DNA of 64,000 bases from Sphingomonas sp. SCN 67-18 (GTDB lineage Bacteria; Pseudomonadota; Alphaproteobacteria; Sphingomonadales; Sphingomonadaceae), in the NCBI RefSeq assembly GCF_001724715.1, contig NZ_MEFG01000016.1, positions 1 through 64,000 of the forward strand, in the 5' to 3' direction. Positions 1 to 8,143 of the stretch are shown piece by piece. The notes beneath the pieces were generated by a model. The model searched no databases and was not told where the DNA came from. It saw only the letters and a program-made list of their open reading frames with translations. Positions within the stretch are counted from its first letter, which is position 1. The number at the start of each line of letters is the position of its first letter. The translations under genes and the position numbers were made by a program.

Positions 1-84
1 TTCTTGCTTCCTTTGAGCTCCGCCAATCGCTTGGCTTTACTCAGCTATTTCGACCCTCACCCAAATCGCACTTGACTTAGCGTT

Positions 85-126
85 GCCTTCGGAGGGCAGT
101 ACTCTATCCAGCTGAGCTACGGATGC
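85..126 (-). pseudogene. tRNA-Arg(CCG) 5' half, truncated copy A
   Basis: Read on the minus strand from 126, the sequence gives a normal acceptor 5' strand, TA, D arm, anticodon stem and a CTCCGAA loop (anticodon CCG). It stops matching a tRNA three bases into the 3' side of the anticodon stem. No T arm or acceptor 3' strand follows towards position 1. It matches copy B (284-325) at 39 of 42 positions, differing at tRNA positions 4, 26 and 27. It cannot be a functional tRNA as it stands. The exact break at the anticodon stem is typical of a tyrosine-recombinase crossover point. Confidence 0.75.
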
Positions 127-185
127 GTGAGGCTAGAAGCCCTATGAAAAGTACCGAAAAACGTCAATCCGCAGTCTAGCGACGG

Positions 186-206
186 TGGTGAGTTTTTGGT
201 GAGTTT
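186..206. repeat. Direct repeat TGGTGAGTTT x2, 11-bp period
   Basis: TGGTGAGTTT occurs at 186-195 and again at 197-206, one helical turn apart, in the spacer between the two truncated tRNA copies. Short direct repeats at about one-turn spacing beside an att core could be integrase arm-type binding sites. That role is inference from context only. Confidence 0.45.
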
Positions 207-283
207 GTTAATCAGGCCTTTCTTCGATCTTTGCAAGCAACGGAAACTATTATATAAAAACCCTGCCTTGACGGAGGAGTGCA

Positions 284-325
<42 letters not shown>

Positions 326-369
326 AGTCGGGCGCGCTTAGCAACTCCTTGGGCGCTCCGCCAGCCCCC

Positions 370-801
370 TCAGCGCGCCTTTCCGCTGATCGGCTGGAAC
401 TGGCCCAGCTGGCAACTCGCGCCCCGGCTCAAACCCGGCGCCTGCAGCACGGTGATCAGGTCGGTCGAACAAAGCTCCGACATCGATGTCTTATAGGCGA
501 AGCGTTCTTCAAAGCCGAGCGAGGGGCAGTCGAAGGGCAGCACGTTGCGATAGGTCTGCTTGCCGTTCATCTCGAAATCGATCACCCGGTCGCCGCGGAC
601 GTGGCTGGCGCGGATGTTGCGCAGCGGGATGCAGCTGGTCGCCTTGCCGGCCAGCGCCGCGCCGTCGCCGAAGCGCTGGCTGCCTTCGTCGAAATTCGCG
701 GCGGCGGCGTCCTTGGCGTCGTGGCGCGGGCGTTCCGCAGTGGTGCATCCGGCCAGCGCAACCAGGGCCGCGCCTGCGGCAACAACAGTCAATGAGCGCA
801 T
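370..801 (-). CDS. Small lipoprotein of unknown function
   Basis: A 143-residue protein with an N-terminal lipoprotein signal (MRSLTVVAAGAALVALAGC, lipobox LAGC, Cys at about 19), so probably anchored in the envelope. The mature part has Cys residues in SCIPL, FDCPS and ELCST and a stretch CIPLRNIRASHVRGDRVIDF that resembles a beta-sheet domain. The start at 801 is chosen because AAGGAG lies 8-9 bases upstream and the signal peptide begins there. A longer reading would put the signal mid-protein. It follows nth by 20 bp and is probably cotranscribed with dapB-nth. I do not recognise a family with a known role. Confidence 0.75.
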   Translation of the reverse strand: MRSLTVVAAGAALVALAGCTTAERPRHDAKDAAAANFDEGSQRFGDGAALAGKATSCIPLRNIRASHVRGDRVIDFEMNGKQTYRNVLPFDCPSLGFEERFAYKTSMSELCSTDLITVLQAPGLSRGASCQLGQFQPISGKAR

Positions 802-821
802 GATCAGTCTCCTTGTCGGTA

Positions 822-1493
822 TCAACGCACCGGCGCGGCCCCGGCTGCCCTGGCAGCGGGTGGCGGCGTCTTCGGCCGGTATCGGCACAGGTCGGCCACC
901 ACGCAATGCCAGCATTCGGGTTTGCGCGCTTTGCATACATAGCGGCCATGCAGGATTAACCAGTGATGAGCGTGCAGCCGGAACGGCCCCGGCACCGCCT
1001 TTTCCAGCTTCAGCTCAACTGCCAGCGGCGTCTTGCCGGGGGCCAGCCCGGTGCGGTTGCCGACCCGGAATATATGGGTGTCGACGGCAAAGGTTTCCGC
1101 GCCAAAGGCCACGTTCATCACCACATTCGCGGTCTTGCGCCCCACCCCCGGCAGGGTCTCCAGCGCATCGCGGTCCTCGGGCACCACGCCGCCATATTCG
1201 TCGATCAGCCGGTGCGAGAGGGCGATGACATTCTTCGCCTTGGTGTTGAACAGGCCGATCGTCTTGATGTGCTCCTTCAGCCCCGCCTCGCCCAGCGCGA
1301 TCATCGCCTGCGGATCGCGCACCTCGGCAAACAGCCTGCGGGTCGCGCGGTTGACGCCCACGTCCGTCGCCTGCGCAGACAATGCCACCGCCACCAGCAG
1401 CGTATAGGGGTTCACCCATTCCAGCTCGGTCTGCGGCGCTGGGTCCTGTTCGGCAAGGCGGCTGAAGAAATCGAAGGTCTGCGCCTTGTTCAT
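822..1493 (-). CDS. nth: Endonuclease III, DNA glycosylase/AP lyase
   Basis: A base-excision repair enzyme that removes oxidised pyrimidines and cleaves the abasic site. The 223-residue protein has the helix-hairpin-helix LPGVGRKTA with catalytic Lys120. Asp138 lies in VDTHIFRVGNR, the same numbers as in the E. coli enzyme. A C-x6-C-x2-C-x5-C iron-sulfur motif (CKARKPECWHC..C) sits near the C terminus. The ATG at 1493 overlaps the dapB stop by four bases (ATGA), implying translational coupling. Length is normal for the family. Confidence 0.95.
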   Translation of the reverse strand: MNKAQTFDFFSRLAEQDPAPQTELEWVNPYTLLVAVALSAQATDVGVNRATRRLFAEVRDPQAMIALGEAGLKEHIKTIGLFNTKAKNVIALSHRLIDEYGGVVPEDRDALETLPGVGRKTANVVMNVAFGAETFAVDTHIFRVGNRTGLAPGKTPLAVELKLEKAVPGPFRLHAHHWLILHGRYVCKARKPECWHCVVADLCRYRPKTPPPAARAAGAAPVR

Positions 1494-2275
1494 AGGTCGA
1501 GCACGTCGCCCATCGCATAGCGCCCGGCCGCCCGCCCGGCGATCCACTGCGCCGCCTTCACCGCCCCGCGCGCGAAGATGGCGCGGCTTTCCGCGCGGTG
1601 GCCCAGCTCTATCCGCTCGCCCTCGCCGGCAAAGACCACCATATGGTCGCCCGCAACCGATCCGCCGCGCAGGCTGGCAAAGCCGATCGCCCCGTCCGCC
1701 CGCGCGCCGGTGATGCCGTCGCGCCCGCGGTCCGCCACTTCGCCCAGCGCGACGCCGCGCCCGGCCGCCGCCGCCTCGCCCAGCAACAGCGACGTGCCGG
1801 ACGGCGCGTCCACCTTGTGCCGGTGGTGCATCTCAACGATCTCGATGTCCCAGTCTCTCGCCAGCCGGGCCGCCGCCTGCCGCACCAGCGCCGCGAGCAG
1901 GGTGACGCCAAGCGAGGTATTGCCGGTCTGCAATACGGCAATCGTCCGCGCCGCCTGGTCGATCAACGCATGATGGCGCGGCTCAAGCCCGGTCGTGCCG
2001 ATCACGATCGGCTTTCCGGCGGCCACCGCGGCGGCCAGATGCGCCTCAAGCGCGGCCGGCACGGAAAAATCGATCAGCACGTCGCTTTGCCCGGCAAGGG
2101 CGTTTTCGTCGGCGGTGATGGCAAGGCCGGGCGCCACTTCGCCCGTCACGCCCGCACGATCAGCGCCGCCCGCCAGCATGACCCCCGCATCGCCCGCCGC
2201 CGCGGCGATCGCCTGCCCCATGCGCCCGCCCGCACCCAATATTCCGATTCGCACCTGTTTCCCCGTTGCCGCCAT
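1490..2275 (-). CDS. dapB: 4-hydroxy-tetrahydrodipicolinate reductase
   Basis: Reduces 4-hydroxy-tetrahydrodipicolinate in the diaminopimelate/lysine pathway, cytoplasmic. The nucleotide-binding GAGGRMG motif is at residues 14-20, followed by DFSVPAA, GTTG, and the signature EMHHRHKVDAPSGTSL with the catalytic His and Lys. The C-terminal half carries GFASLRGGSVAGDH. The start at 2275 puts the Rossmann loop close to the N terminus as is usual. ATGs at 2290 and 2326 are possible, and no ribosome site decides between them. It is the first recognisable gene of a dapB-nth-lipoprotein operon. Confidence 0.94.
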   Translation of the reverse strand: MAATGKQVRIGILGAGGRMGQAIAAAAGDAGVMLAGGADRAGVTGEVAPGLAITADENALAGQSDVLIDFSVPAALEAHLAAAVAAGKPIVIGTTGLEPRHHALIDQAARTIAVLQTGNTSLGVTLLAALVRQAAARLARDWDIEIVEMHHRHKVDAPSGTSLLLGEAAAAGRGVALGEVADRGRDGITGARADGAIGFASLRGGSVAGDHMVVFAGEGERIELGHRAESRAIFARGAVKAAQWIAGRAAGRYAMGDVLDL

Positions 2276-2391
2276 CGTCGCGCCGACCATGGCAGAGGTT
2301 GATGCGGGAGGACAGGCATTCCGCACGGTTGCACGCGCGCGCCGTACCGGCCAAAAGGCGGGGCATGGCCCGCATCGCTCCCCCCGCCTGA

Positions 2392-2712
2392 ATGCCCATC
2401 GCCGTCGCCTATATCGGCGCCGCGCTGGCGGAGATCGCGGGGTGCTTCGCCTTCTGGGCGTGGCTGCGGCTGGGCAAGCCGGCCTGGCTGCTGCTGCCCG
2501 GCGTCGCCTCGCTCATCCTCTTCGCCTGGCTGCTGACCCAGGTGGACAGCCCGGCCGCCGGGCGCGCCTTCGCGGCCTATGGCGGCGTCTACATCATCGC
2601 CTCGCTGGGCTGGCTGTGGGCGGTGGAACATGTCCGGCCGGATCGGTGGGACCTGCTGGGCGGCGCGCTCTGCCTGGCCGGCGCGGTCGCCATCATCGCC
2701 GGGCCGCGATGA
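2392..2712 (+). CDS. ynfA: YnfA/UPF0060 family small membrane protein
   Basis: A 106-residue, four-helix inner-membrane protein. Helices are visible at about 5-25, 30-48, 58-78 and 85-104. The family signature [22 protein letters not shown] and the repeat-like [14 protein letters not shown] are typical of UPF0060/YnfA, which is related to small multidrug-resistance proteins. The role is not settled. The stop overlaps the sirtuin start (ATGA), so the two are probably cotranscribed. Confidence 0.9.
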   Translation: MPIAVAYIGAALAEIAGCFAFWAWLRLGKPAWLLLPGVASLILFAWLLTQVDSPAAGRAFAAYGGVYIIASLGWLWAVEHVRPDRWDLLGGALCLAGAVAIIAGPR

Positions 2713-3413
2713 CGGACATCCGCAACATCGTCATCCTCACCGGCGCGGGCATCTCGGCGGAAAGCGGCCTCGCAACCTTTCGCGGGCCGGACGGGCTGTG
2801 GGAAGGCCACCGGGTGGAAGATGTCGCCACGCCACAGGCATTCGCGCGCAACCCGGCGCTGGTGCAGCGCTTCTACGACGCGCGGCGGGCGGCGCTGGAC
2901 GGCGTCGTGCCCAACCTTGCCCATCATGCGCTGGCGCGGCTGGACGCGGCATGGCCGGGCGATCTGCTGATCGTCACGCAGAATGTGGACGATCTGCACG
3001 AGCGCGCCGGGGCGGGGCGGCTGCTGCACATGCATGGTGAACTGAAATCGGCATGGTGCCGCGCCTGCGATGCGCGCACGCCCTTTTCCGGCCCGATGGC
3101 GGGCGGGCCGCCCTGCCCGGCCTGCGGCGCGGCGGCATCGCTCCGGCCGGACATCGTCTGGTTCGGGGAGATGCCCTATCAGATGGAGCGGATCGAGCGG
3201 GCGCTGGCCCGTGCCGACCTGTTCGTGTCCATCGGCACGGCCGGCGCGGTCTACCCCGCCGCCGGATTCGTGCAGACCGCGCGCTATCACGGCGCGGACA
3301 CGCTGGAACTGAACCTCGATCCTTCCGCCGGCAGCATCTATTTCCACGAAAGCCGCATCGGCCCGGCGACGGCGCTGGTGCCGGCATGGGTGGACGGGCT
3401 GCTCGCCGCCTGA
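2709..3413 (+). CDS. cobB: NAD-dependent protein deacylase (sirtuin)
   Basis: Removes acyl groups from lysines using NAD+. The 234-residue Sir2 core shows [10 protein letters not shown] (11-21), [12 protein letters not shown], catalytic His109 in HMHGEL, and zinc Cys at 117/120 and 136/139. It also has [11 protein letters not shown] and a C-terminal [11 protein letters not shown] loop. Tyr56 and Arg59 (FYDARR) match the YxxR pair of class III sirtuins, which favours desuccinylation or related acidic acyl groups. It starts inside the ynfA stop codon. Its 3' end overlaps the convergent Gdt1 gene by 76 bp. Confidence 0.92.
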   Translation: MTDIRNIVILTGAGISAESGLATFRGPDGLWEGHRVEDVATPQAFARNPALVQRFYDARRAALDGVVPNLAHHALARLDAAWPGDLLIVTQNVDDLHERAGAGRLLHMHGELKSAWCRACDARTPFSGPMAGGPPCPACGAAASLRPDIVWFGEMPYQMERIERALARADLFVSIGTAGAVYPAAGFVQTARYHGADTLELNLDPSAGSIYFHESRIGPATALVPAWVDGLLAA

Positions 3414-3991
3414 CCGCCCAGCCAGCCGGCGGTATCCGCCAGTACCCAAAGGCCGATGACGAGGAACAGCAGCGCCGCGACGGTGCGCACCGCCTTCATC
3501 GGCACGACGCGGATCAGCGCACCGCCCAGCAGCACCGCCGGCACGTTGGCGATCATCATGCCGATGGTGGTGCCGGCGGTGACGGCGACGACATCGTGGA
3601 AGCGCGCGCCGAGCGCGACGGTGGCGATCTGCGTCTTGTCCCCCATTTCGACGAGGAAGAAGGCGATCAGCGTCGCCACGAAGGCGCTGGCATGGCGTGA
3701 CGGGCGGGCATCCTCCGCCTCGTCGAACGTGTCGGGGATCAGCGTCCACCCCGCCATGACGATGAAGGACGCGGCGACGAGATAGCGGAACCACTGCCCG
3801 TCGAGCAGCGAGGCGACTTCGGACCCCACCAGCGCGGCGAGGAAATGATTGGCGATCGTCGCGAACAATATGCCCAGCACGATGGGCACCGGCCGCTTGA
3901 ACCGGGCGGCGAGCACGATCGCCAGCAATTGCGTCTTGTCGCCGATCTCCGCGAGCGCGACGACGAGGGTGGAGGTCAGGAATGCGTCCAT
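3338..3991 (-). CDS. Gdt1/UPF0016 cation transporter, probable Mn2+ exporter
   Basis: A 217-residue inner-membrane protein with about six helices and the duplicated Gdt1/TMEM165 signature: EIGDKTQL near residue 15 and EMGDKTQI near 115. Acidic residues in these motifs carry Mn2+ or Ca2+ in characterised homologues. A manganese-riboswitch-like leader directly upstream (4065-4189) supports Mn2+ efflux as the job. The C-terminal tail after the last helix is Ser/Ala/Gly-rich. A GGTGA ribosome-site candidate lies about 8 bases before the ATG, next to a leader hairpin. Confidence 0.88.
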   Translation of the reverse strand: MDAFLTSTLVVALAEIGDKTQLLAIVLAARFKRPVPIVLGILFATIANHFLAALVGSEVASLLDGQWFRYLVAASFIVMAGWTLIPDTFDEAEDARPSRHASAFVATLIAFFLVEMGDKTQIATVALGARFHDVVAVTAGTTIGMMIANVPAVLLGGALIRVVPMKAVRTVAALLFLVIGLWVLADTAGWLGGQAASSPSTHAGTSAVAGPMRLSWK

Positions 3992-4006
3992 GGATCAGTC
4001 ACCGGG

Positions 4007-4052
4007 GGTCGGGCAGCGTTTGACACAATGACGACGGCCCTTCCGCCCGACC
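4007..4052 (-). promoter_or_regulatory. Expression-platform hairpin of the Mn leader
   Basis: On the minus strand GGTCGGGC (4052-4045) can pair with GCCCGACC (4014-4007). The 8-bp stem closes just before the candidate ribosome site GGTGA (4003-3999) and the ATG at 3991. Placed between the riboswitch aptamer and the start, it probably controls translation initiation. There is no T-run, so an intrinsic terminator is less likely. Confidence 0.55.
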
Positions 4053-4064
4053 GGAGCGAAAAGC

Positions 4065-4189
4065 CGATGTCATTGGTCTCGCCCGGGCGGGATCCGTCCC
4101 GCCCCCCGCGCACCACGGCCTCTCGACCGAGTATGTTGACGCGCGGGCCCGCCCTTGTGCCGGGCGGCTGGCTACTCCCCAGATGATCG
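4065..4189 (-). ncRNA. yybP-ykoY (Mn2+) riboswitch aptamer
   Basis: The minus-strand leader of the Gdt1/UPF0016 gene carries the conserved yybP-ykoY blocks in order: CTGGGGAGTAGCC at 4182-4170, GTCAACATACTCGG at 4140-4127, and GAGACCAATG at 4080-4071. The ends pair as P1 (TCAT..GG with CCAATGA). The internal GC-rich arms form plausible P2-P4 helices. This class binds Mn2+ and commonly precedes mntP or UPF0016 genes, which matches the gene downstream. Coordinates are by eye. Confidence 0.85.
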
Positions 4190-4244
4190 CGCGTCCCTAG
4201 CCGGGGTCGCGCGCACGATCAAGCGATGAAAATGGCCGCCCCGG

Positions 4245-6053
4245 TCAGGCCGCCTCCATCTCCGCCTCGGCCTGCTGGCGGTGCCACATCTCCGCGTAAA
4301 GCCCATCCCGGCGCAGCAGCGCCGCATGGGTGCCGCGTTCCGCCACGCGCCCGGCCTCCAGCACCACGATCTCGTCGGCATCGGCGATGGTGGACAGGCG
4401 GTGGGCGATGACGATGGTGGTGCGGCCGCGCTCCACGGCCTTCAGCGTGGTCTGGATATCCGCCTCGGTGCGGCTGTCCAGCGCGCTGGTCGCCTCGTCG
4501 AGGATCAGGATCGGCGGGTTCTTCAGCAAGGTGCGGGCAATGGCGACGCGCTGTTTCTCCCCGCCCGAAAGCTTCAGCCCCCGCTCGCCCACCTGCGCGG
4601 CATAGCCGTGAGGCAGGCTTTCGATGAAACCGTGGATGGCGGCGCCCCGGGCGGCGGCCTCTATCTCGTCCTGGCCCGCCCCGGCGCGGCCATAGCCGAT
4701 ATTATAGCCGATGGTGTCGTTGAACAGCACGGTGTCCTGCGGGACGATGCCGATTGCGGCGCGCAGCGATTCCTGCGTCACCTGCGATATGTCCTGCCCG
4801 TCGATCAGGATGCGGCCGCCGGTCAGGTCGTAAAAACGGTAGAGCAGCCGCGCCAGCGTCGATTTGCCCGCGCCGGACGGCCCCACCACGGCCAGCGTCC
4901 CGCCCGCCGGAATCTCGAAATCGATGCCCTTCAATATCGGCCGCGCCGCATCATAGGCGAAATGCACGTCCTCGAACCGGACCGTCGCCGGGCCGACCGC
5001 CAGCGGCGGCGCGCCGGGGGTGTCGACCACCTCCGCCGGCGTGTCGACCAGCCCGAACATCGCCGCCATGTCCACCAGCCCCTGCCGGACGTTGCGATAC
5101 ACCATACCCAGCAGGTCGAGCGGGCGGAAAAGCTGGGCGAGCAGGGTGTTGACCAGCACCACGTCGCCGGTGGTGAACCGCCCGGCCGACCAGCCCCACA
5201 CGGTATAGCCCATCGCCCCCGCCATCATCAGATTGGTGATCAGCGACTGGCCGACATTCAGCCAGGCGAGCGACGTCTCGTTCTTCACCGCCGCGTCGGC
5301 ATAGCGGGCGACGGCCCGGCCGTAGCGCGCGGCCTCGCGCTCCTCGGCGTTGAAATATTTGACGGTCTCGAAATTCAGCAGCGAATCCACCGCCCGCGCG
5401 ACGGCGCCGGTATCCAGGTCGTTCATCTCCTCGCGCAGCTTGGTGCGCCAGTCGGTGACCACGCGGGTGAAGGCGATGTAGGCGACAACCATCACCAGCG
5501 TCGCCACCACCATGCCGATGCCGAACTTCACCCAGAAGATCGCCAGCACCGCGATCAGCTCGATGATGGTGGGGGCGATGTTGAACAGCAGGAAATAGAG
5601 CATGGTGTCGATGCTCTTGGTGCCCCGCTCGATCATCTTGGTGACCGCCCCGGTGCGCCGCTCCAGGTGGAAACGCAGCGACAGGCCGTGCAGGTGGCGG
5701 AACACGTCGTCGGACAGGCGGCGCGTCGCGTCCTGCCCCACCCGCTCGAACACGCCGTTGCGCAGGTTATCGAACAGCACCCCGCCGAACCGCGCACCGG
5801 CATAGGCGACGACCAGCGCGACGGCCAGCGACACCGCCGGCTCCATGCCCGCCGCCATCCGGTCGATCGCGCCCTTATAGGCAAAGGGCATCAAGAGCGT
5901 CGTCGCCTTGGCGACGAGCACCAGCAGCAGCGATATCACCACCCGGCGCCGAAGCGCGGGCTGACCCGCCGGCCACAAATAGGGCAGGAAACGGCGCAGC
6001 GGCGCCCAGCCGGGCGCGGGATCGTCAGGACTGCTGGAATATTCGGGCGGCAT
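4245..6053 (-). CDS. Atm1-type ABC exporter (half-transporter)
   Basis: A 602-residue fused permease/ATPase. Membrane helices occupy about 40-330, including the Atm1-like segment ETVKYFNAEEREAARYGRAV. The nucleotide-binding domain has Walker A GPSGAGKST, signature LSGGEKQRVAIARTLL, Walker B PILILDEATSALDS and H-loop IAHRLSTI. It matches the ABCB7/HMT1/Atm1 group. The structurally known Novosphingobium NaAtm1 exports glutathione and metal-glutathione conjugates, so heavy-metal detoxification or glutathione export is the likely role. It would work as a homodimer in the inner membrane. It stands alone between the Gdt1 leader and a small unknown gene. Confidence 0.9.
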   Translation of the reverse strand: MPPEYSSSPDDPAPGWAPLRRFLPYLWPAGQPALRRRVVISLLLVLVAKATTLLMPFAYKGAIDRMAAGMEPAVSLAVALVVAYAGARFGGVLFDNLRNGVFERVGQDATRRLSDDVFRHLHGLSLRFHLERRTGAVTKMIERGTKSIDTMLYFLLFNIAPTIIELIAVLAIFWVKFGIGMVVATLVMVVAYIAFTRVVTDWRTKLREEMNDLDTGAVARAVDSLLNFETVKYFNAEEREAARYGRAVARYADAAVKNETSLAWLNVGQSLITNLMMAGAMGYTVWGWSAGRFTTGDVVLVNTLLAQLFRPLDLLGMVYRNVRQGLVDMAAMFGLVDTPAEVVDTPGAPPLAVGPATVRFEDVHFAYDAARPILKGIDFEIPAGGTLAVVGPSGAGKSTLARLLYRFYDLTGGRILIDGQDISQVTQESLRAAIGIVPQDTVLFNDTIGYNIGYGRAGAGQDEIEAAARGAAIHGFIESLPHGYAAQVGERGLKLSGGEKQRVAIARTLLKNPPILILDEATSALDSRTEADIQTTLKAVERGRTTIVIAHRLSTIADADEIVVLEAGRVAERGTHAALLRRDGLYAEMWHRQQAEAEMEAA

Positions 6054-6098
6054 GGCGCCCTATCTAGGGATGGCGGCGCGTTCCACCAAGCGGCGCGA

Positions 6099-6311
6099 TC
6101 ATTCCTCCGGGGCGTCCGACGTCGTCACCATCGGCAGCGACCAGCGGATCTGGTCGCGCAACGCGGCTTCCTGCTCGACCAGCCCGGCACGCTGGGCGGC
6201 GGCGCGCTTGAGCAGCAGGCGGAACAGCACCTCGGCGCGCGTATCCGGCTTCCACCGGTCGACGCGCCCGGCCGAAAGCGCCTGGCTCAGGCGAAACCCC
6301 AGATCGGACAT
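6099..6311 (-). CDS. Hypothetical small protein, 70 aa
   Basis: A 70-residue soluble, charged, mostly helical protein (MSDLGFRLSQALSAGRVD...). Codon third positions are strongly G/C like the neighbouring real genes. An AAAGGGG run lies about 12 bases before the ATG. It sits in the gap upstream of the Atm1-type exporter on the same strand and could be its leader gene. No motif is recognised and no function is proposed. Confidence 0.55.
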   Translation of the reverse strand: MSDLGFRLSQALSAGRVDRWKPDTRAEVLFRLLLKRAAAQRAGLVEQEAALRDQIRWSLPMVTTSDAPEE

Positions 6312-6429
6312 GGCGGGTTGCGACCCCTTTCGAAAATACGTGCCCAGACTCTCTAAACGGCAGCGTCGCGCCGGCTTTGCGTGCCTTTCGCCGCCCGCCG
6401 CGCATTGCGCAACCGGATCAACATCCTAG

Positions 6430-7455
6430 ATGGAGTCGATGACCGCGCCTTTCCGCCTCTCCGTGCTCGACCAGTCGCCCATCGCCGCCGGCGCCACCGC
6501 CGCCACCGCGCTCGCCAACACGCTGGATCTGGCGCGCACCGCCGACGCGCTCGGCTATCATCGCTACTGGCTGGCGGAACATCATGCCTCGCCGGGGCTG
6601 GCCGGGGCCGCGCCGGAGGCGCTGATCGGCCCGGTAGCGCTGGCGACGGAGCGGATCCGGGTCGGCTCGGGCGGCATCATGCTGCCCCATTATTCACCCT
6701 TCAAGGTGGCGGAGACCTTCCGCCTGCTGGGCGCGCTCGCGCCGGGGCGGATCGATCTGGGCCTCGGCCGCGCGCCGGGCAGCGACCAGCGCACCGCCTA
6801 CGCCCTGCAGCGCGACCGCAGCCGCCGGATGCCGTCGGACGATTTCCCCGAAGCGCTGGTGGAACTGCTCGCCTATCTGGATCGCGGCCTGCCCGCCGAT
6901 CACGCCTTCGCCCCGTTGCAGGAAACGCTGCCGGGCGGAACCGGGGGGTCGCCCGATGTCTGGCTGCTCGGCAGCTCGCCGGACAGCGCGCGCTGGGCCG
7001 GGGAGCTTGGCCTGCCCTATTGCATCGCCGATTTCATCAATTCCGGCGCGGCCCCGCTGGCGAACAGCTACCGCGCCCATTTCCGCCCCTCGCCGCGCTG
7101 CGCGGAGCCGCGGCTGATGGTCGCGGTCTGGACCATCGCCGCCACGGACCGCGCGGAGGCGGAACGGCTGGCCGCCCCGTCGCGGATGATGTTCGCCCAC
7201 CTGGTGCGCGGCGAGCTTATCGCCGTGCCGGCGGTGGCGGACGCGCTGCAATGGCTGGCCGCCAATCCGGTGCCGGATCGCCCCCGCCGCACCGTGCTGG
7301 GTGACGGCGCGGCCGTCCGCGCGGAACTGGAAGAGGTGGCGGCGCTCTATGGCGCGGAAGAACTGATGCTGGTCAACATCCTGCCAGACCACGCCGCGCG
7401 CCGCCGCAGCTATAAGATCGTGGCCGAAACCTTCGGATTGCCGGCCAGGGTCTAG
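6430..7455 (+). CDS. LLM-class flavin-dependent oxidoreductase (luciferase-like)
   Basis: A 341-residue TIM-barrel flavin monooxygenase family protein. It begins [12 protein letters not shown], has [32 protein letters not shown] and [14 protein letters not shown]. These match the YhbW/MsnO8-type subgroup that carries one luciferase-like domain and usually uses FMNH2. The substrate is unknown. ATG 6430 is used. ATG 6439 is also possible and has GGAG just upstream. Its 3' end overlaps the convergent regulator by 4 bp. Confidence 0.88.
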   Translation: MESMTAPFRLSVLDQSPIAAGATAATALANTLDLARTADALGYHRYWLAEHHASPGLAGAAPEALIGPVALATERIRVGSGGIMLPHYSPFKVAETFRLLGALAPGRIDLGLGRAPGSDQRTAYALQRDRSRRMPSDDFPEALVELLAYLDRGLPADHAFAPLQETLPGGTGGSPDVWLLGSSPDSARWAGELGLPYCIADFINSGAAPLANSYRAHFRPSPRCAEPRLMVAVWTIAATDRAEAERLAAPSRMMFAHLVRGELIAVPAVADALQWLAANPVPDRPRRTVLGDGAAVRAELEEVAALYGAEELMLVNILPDHAARRRSYKIVAETFGLPARV

Positions 7456-8066
7456 GCCGCCGCGTTGAAGGCGATCCGCAGCGCGTCCGAAAGGCTGCGC
7501 GCATCCAGCTTCTGCATCAGGCTGGCGCGGTGCATCTCCACCGTCCGGGTGCTGAGGCCAAGGGAAAAGGCGATCGCCTTGTTCTGCTTGCCGTCGCGCA
7601 GCAGCGCCAGCACCTCCGCCTCGCGCGGCGACAGCTTGGCGATCAGCGCGCGCGCCCGGCGGCTGTCGTCCGCCCCTTCGCCGCCCGCCATCTGCGCCGC
7701 GACCAGCCCGGCCAGATCGGCCTCGTCGCAGGGCCTTTCGGCAATGTCGGCCGCGCCCAGCTTCATCGCCGCCACCGCGCCGCGCACGTCGCCCCGCTCG
7801 ACGATCAGGATGGCGCGCCCGGCCAGCCGCCGTTCGGCCAGCGTGCGCAGCAGCGCCAGCGCATCCGCGCCGCGCGCGAAATCGACCAGCAGGCAGCAGG
7901 CGCCCTCCGCGTCGAAACCCTCGAACAGCCCGTCCGCGCCGGCATGGCTCAACACCATGTATCCCCGCGCCGCCAGCATGGTTGCATGGGCGCCGGCCTG
8001 GTCGTCTGTAAAAACATGCACCAGGCCCTGTGCCGTCGGCACGTCCCAGCCAGTTCCTGTGGGCAA
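7452..8066 (-). CDS. FixJ/LuxR-type regulator with degenerate receiver
   Basis: A protein of about 204 residues with an N-terminal receiver-like fold and a C-terminal LuxR helix-turn-helix ([36 protein letters not shown]). The receiver keeps acidic residues (FTDDQ) and a phospho-acceptor-position Asp (LLVDF). The usual conserved Lys (EKP in FixJ) is replaced in AERP. The start is uncertain: the codon at 8066 is TTG, and GTG at 8042 has an AGGA upstream. It lies downstream of motB on the same strand, so a link to motility is possible but unproven. Confidence 0.8.
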   Translation of the reverse strand: MPTGTGWDVPTAQGLVHVFTDDQAGAHATMLAARGYMVLSHAGADGLFEGFDAEGACCLLVDFARGADALALLRTLAERRLAGRAILIVERGDVRGAVAAMKLGAADIAERPCDEADLAGLVAAQMAGGEGADDSRRARALIAKLSPREAEVLALLRDGKQNKAIAFSLGLSTRTVEMHRASLMQKLDARSLSDALRIAFNAAA

Positions 8067-8143
8067 AATGGGCGGAGTCCCCCGGCAGCGGCACCTGCCG
8101 CCCTGTTAATCCCTGCCGCCCGGCGGGAAAAGCGCAAAACGCC

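Noticed and set aside
4281-6356. A 691-codon open frame on the plus strand opposite the Atm1-type exporter
   Set aside because: It is an antisense shadow caused by high GC codon use. The minus-strand frame has complete ABC transporter motifs and the plus frame has none.
8067-8143. GC-rich hairpin after motB as a terminator
   Set aside because: The inverted repeat is short and no T-run follows it on the minus strand.
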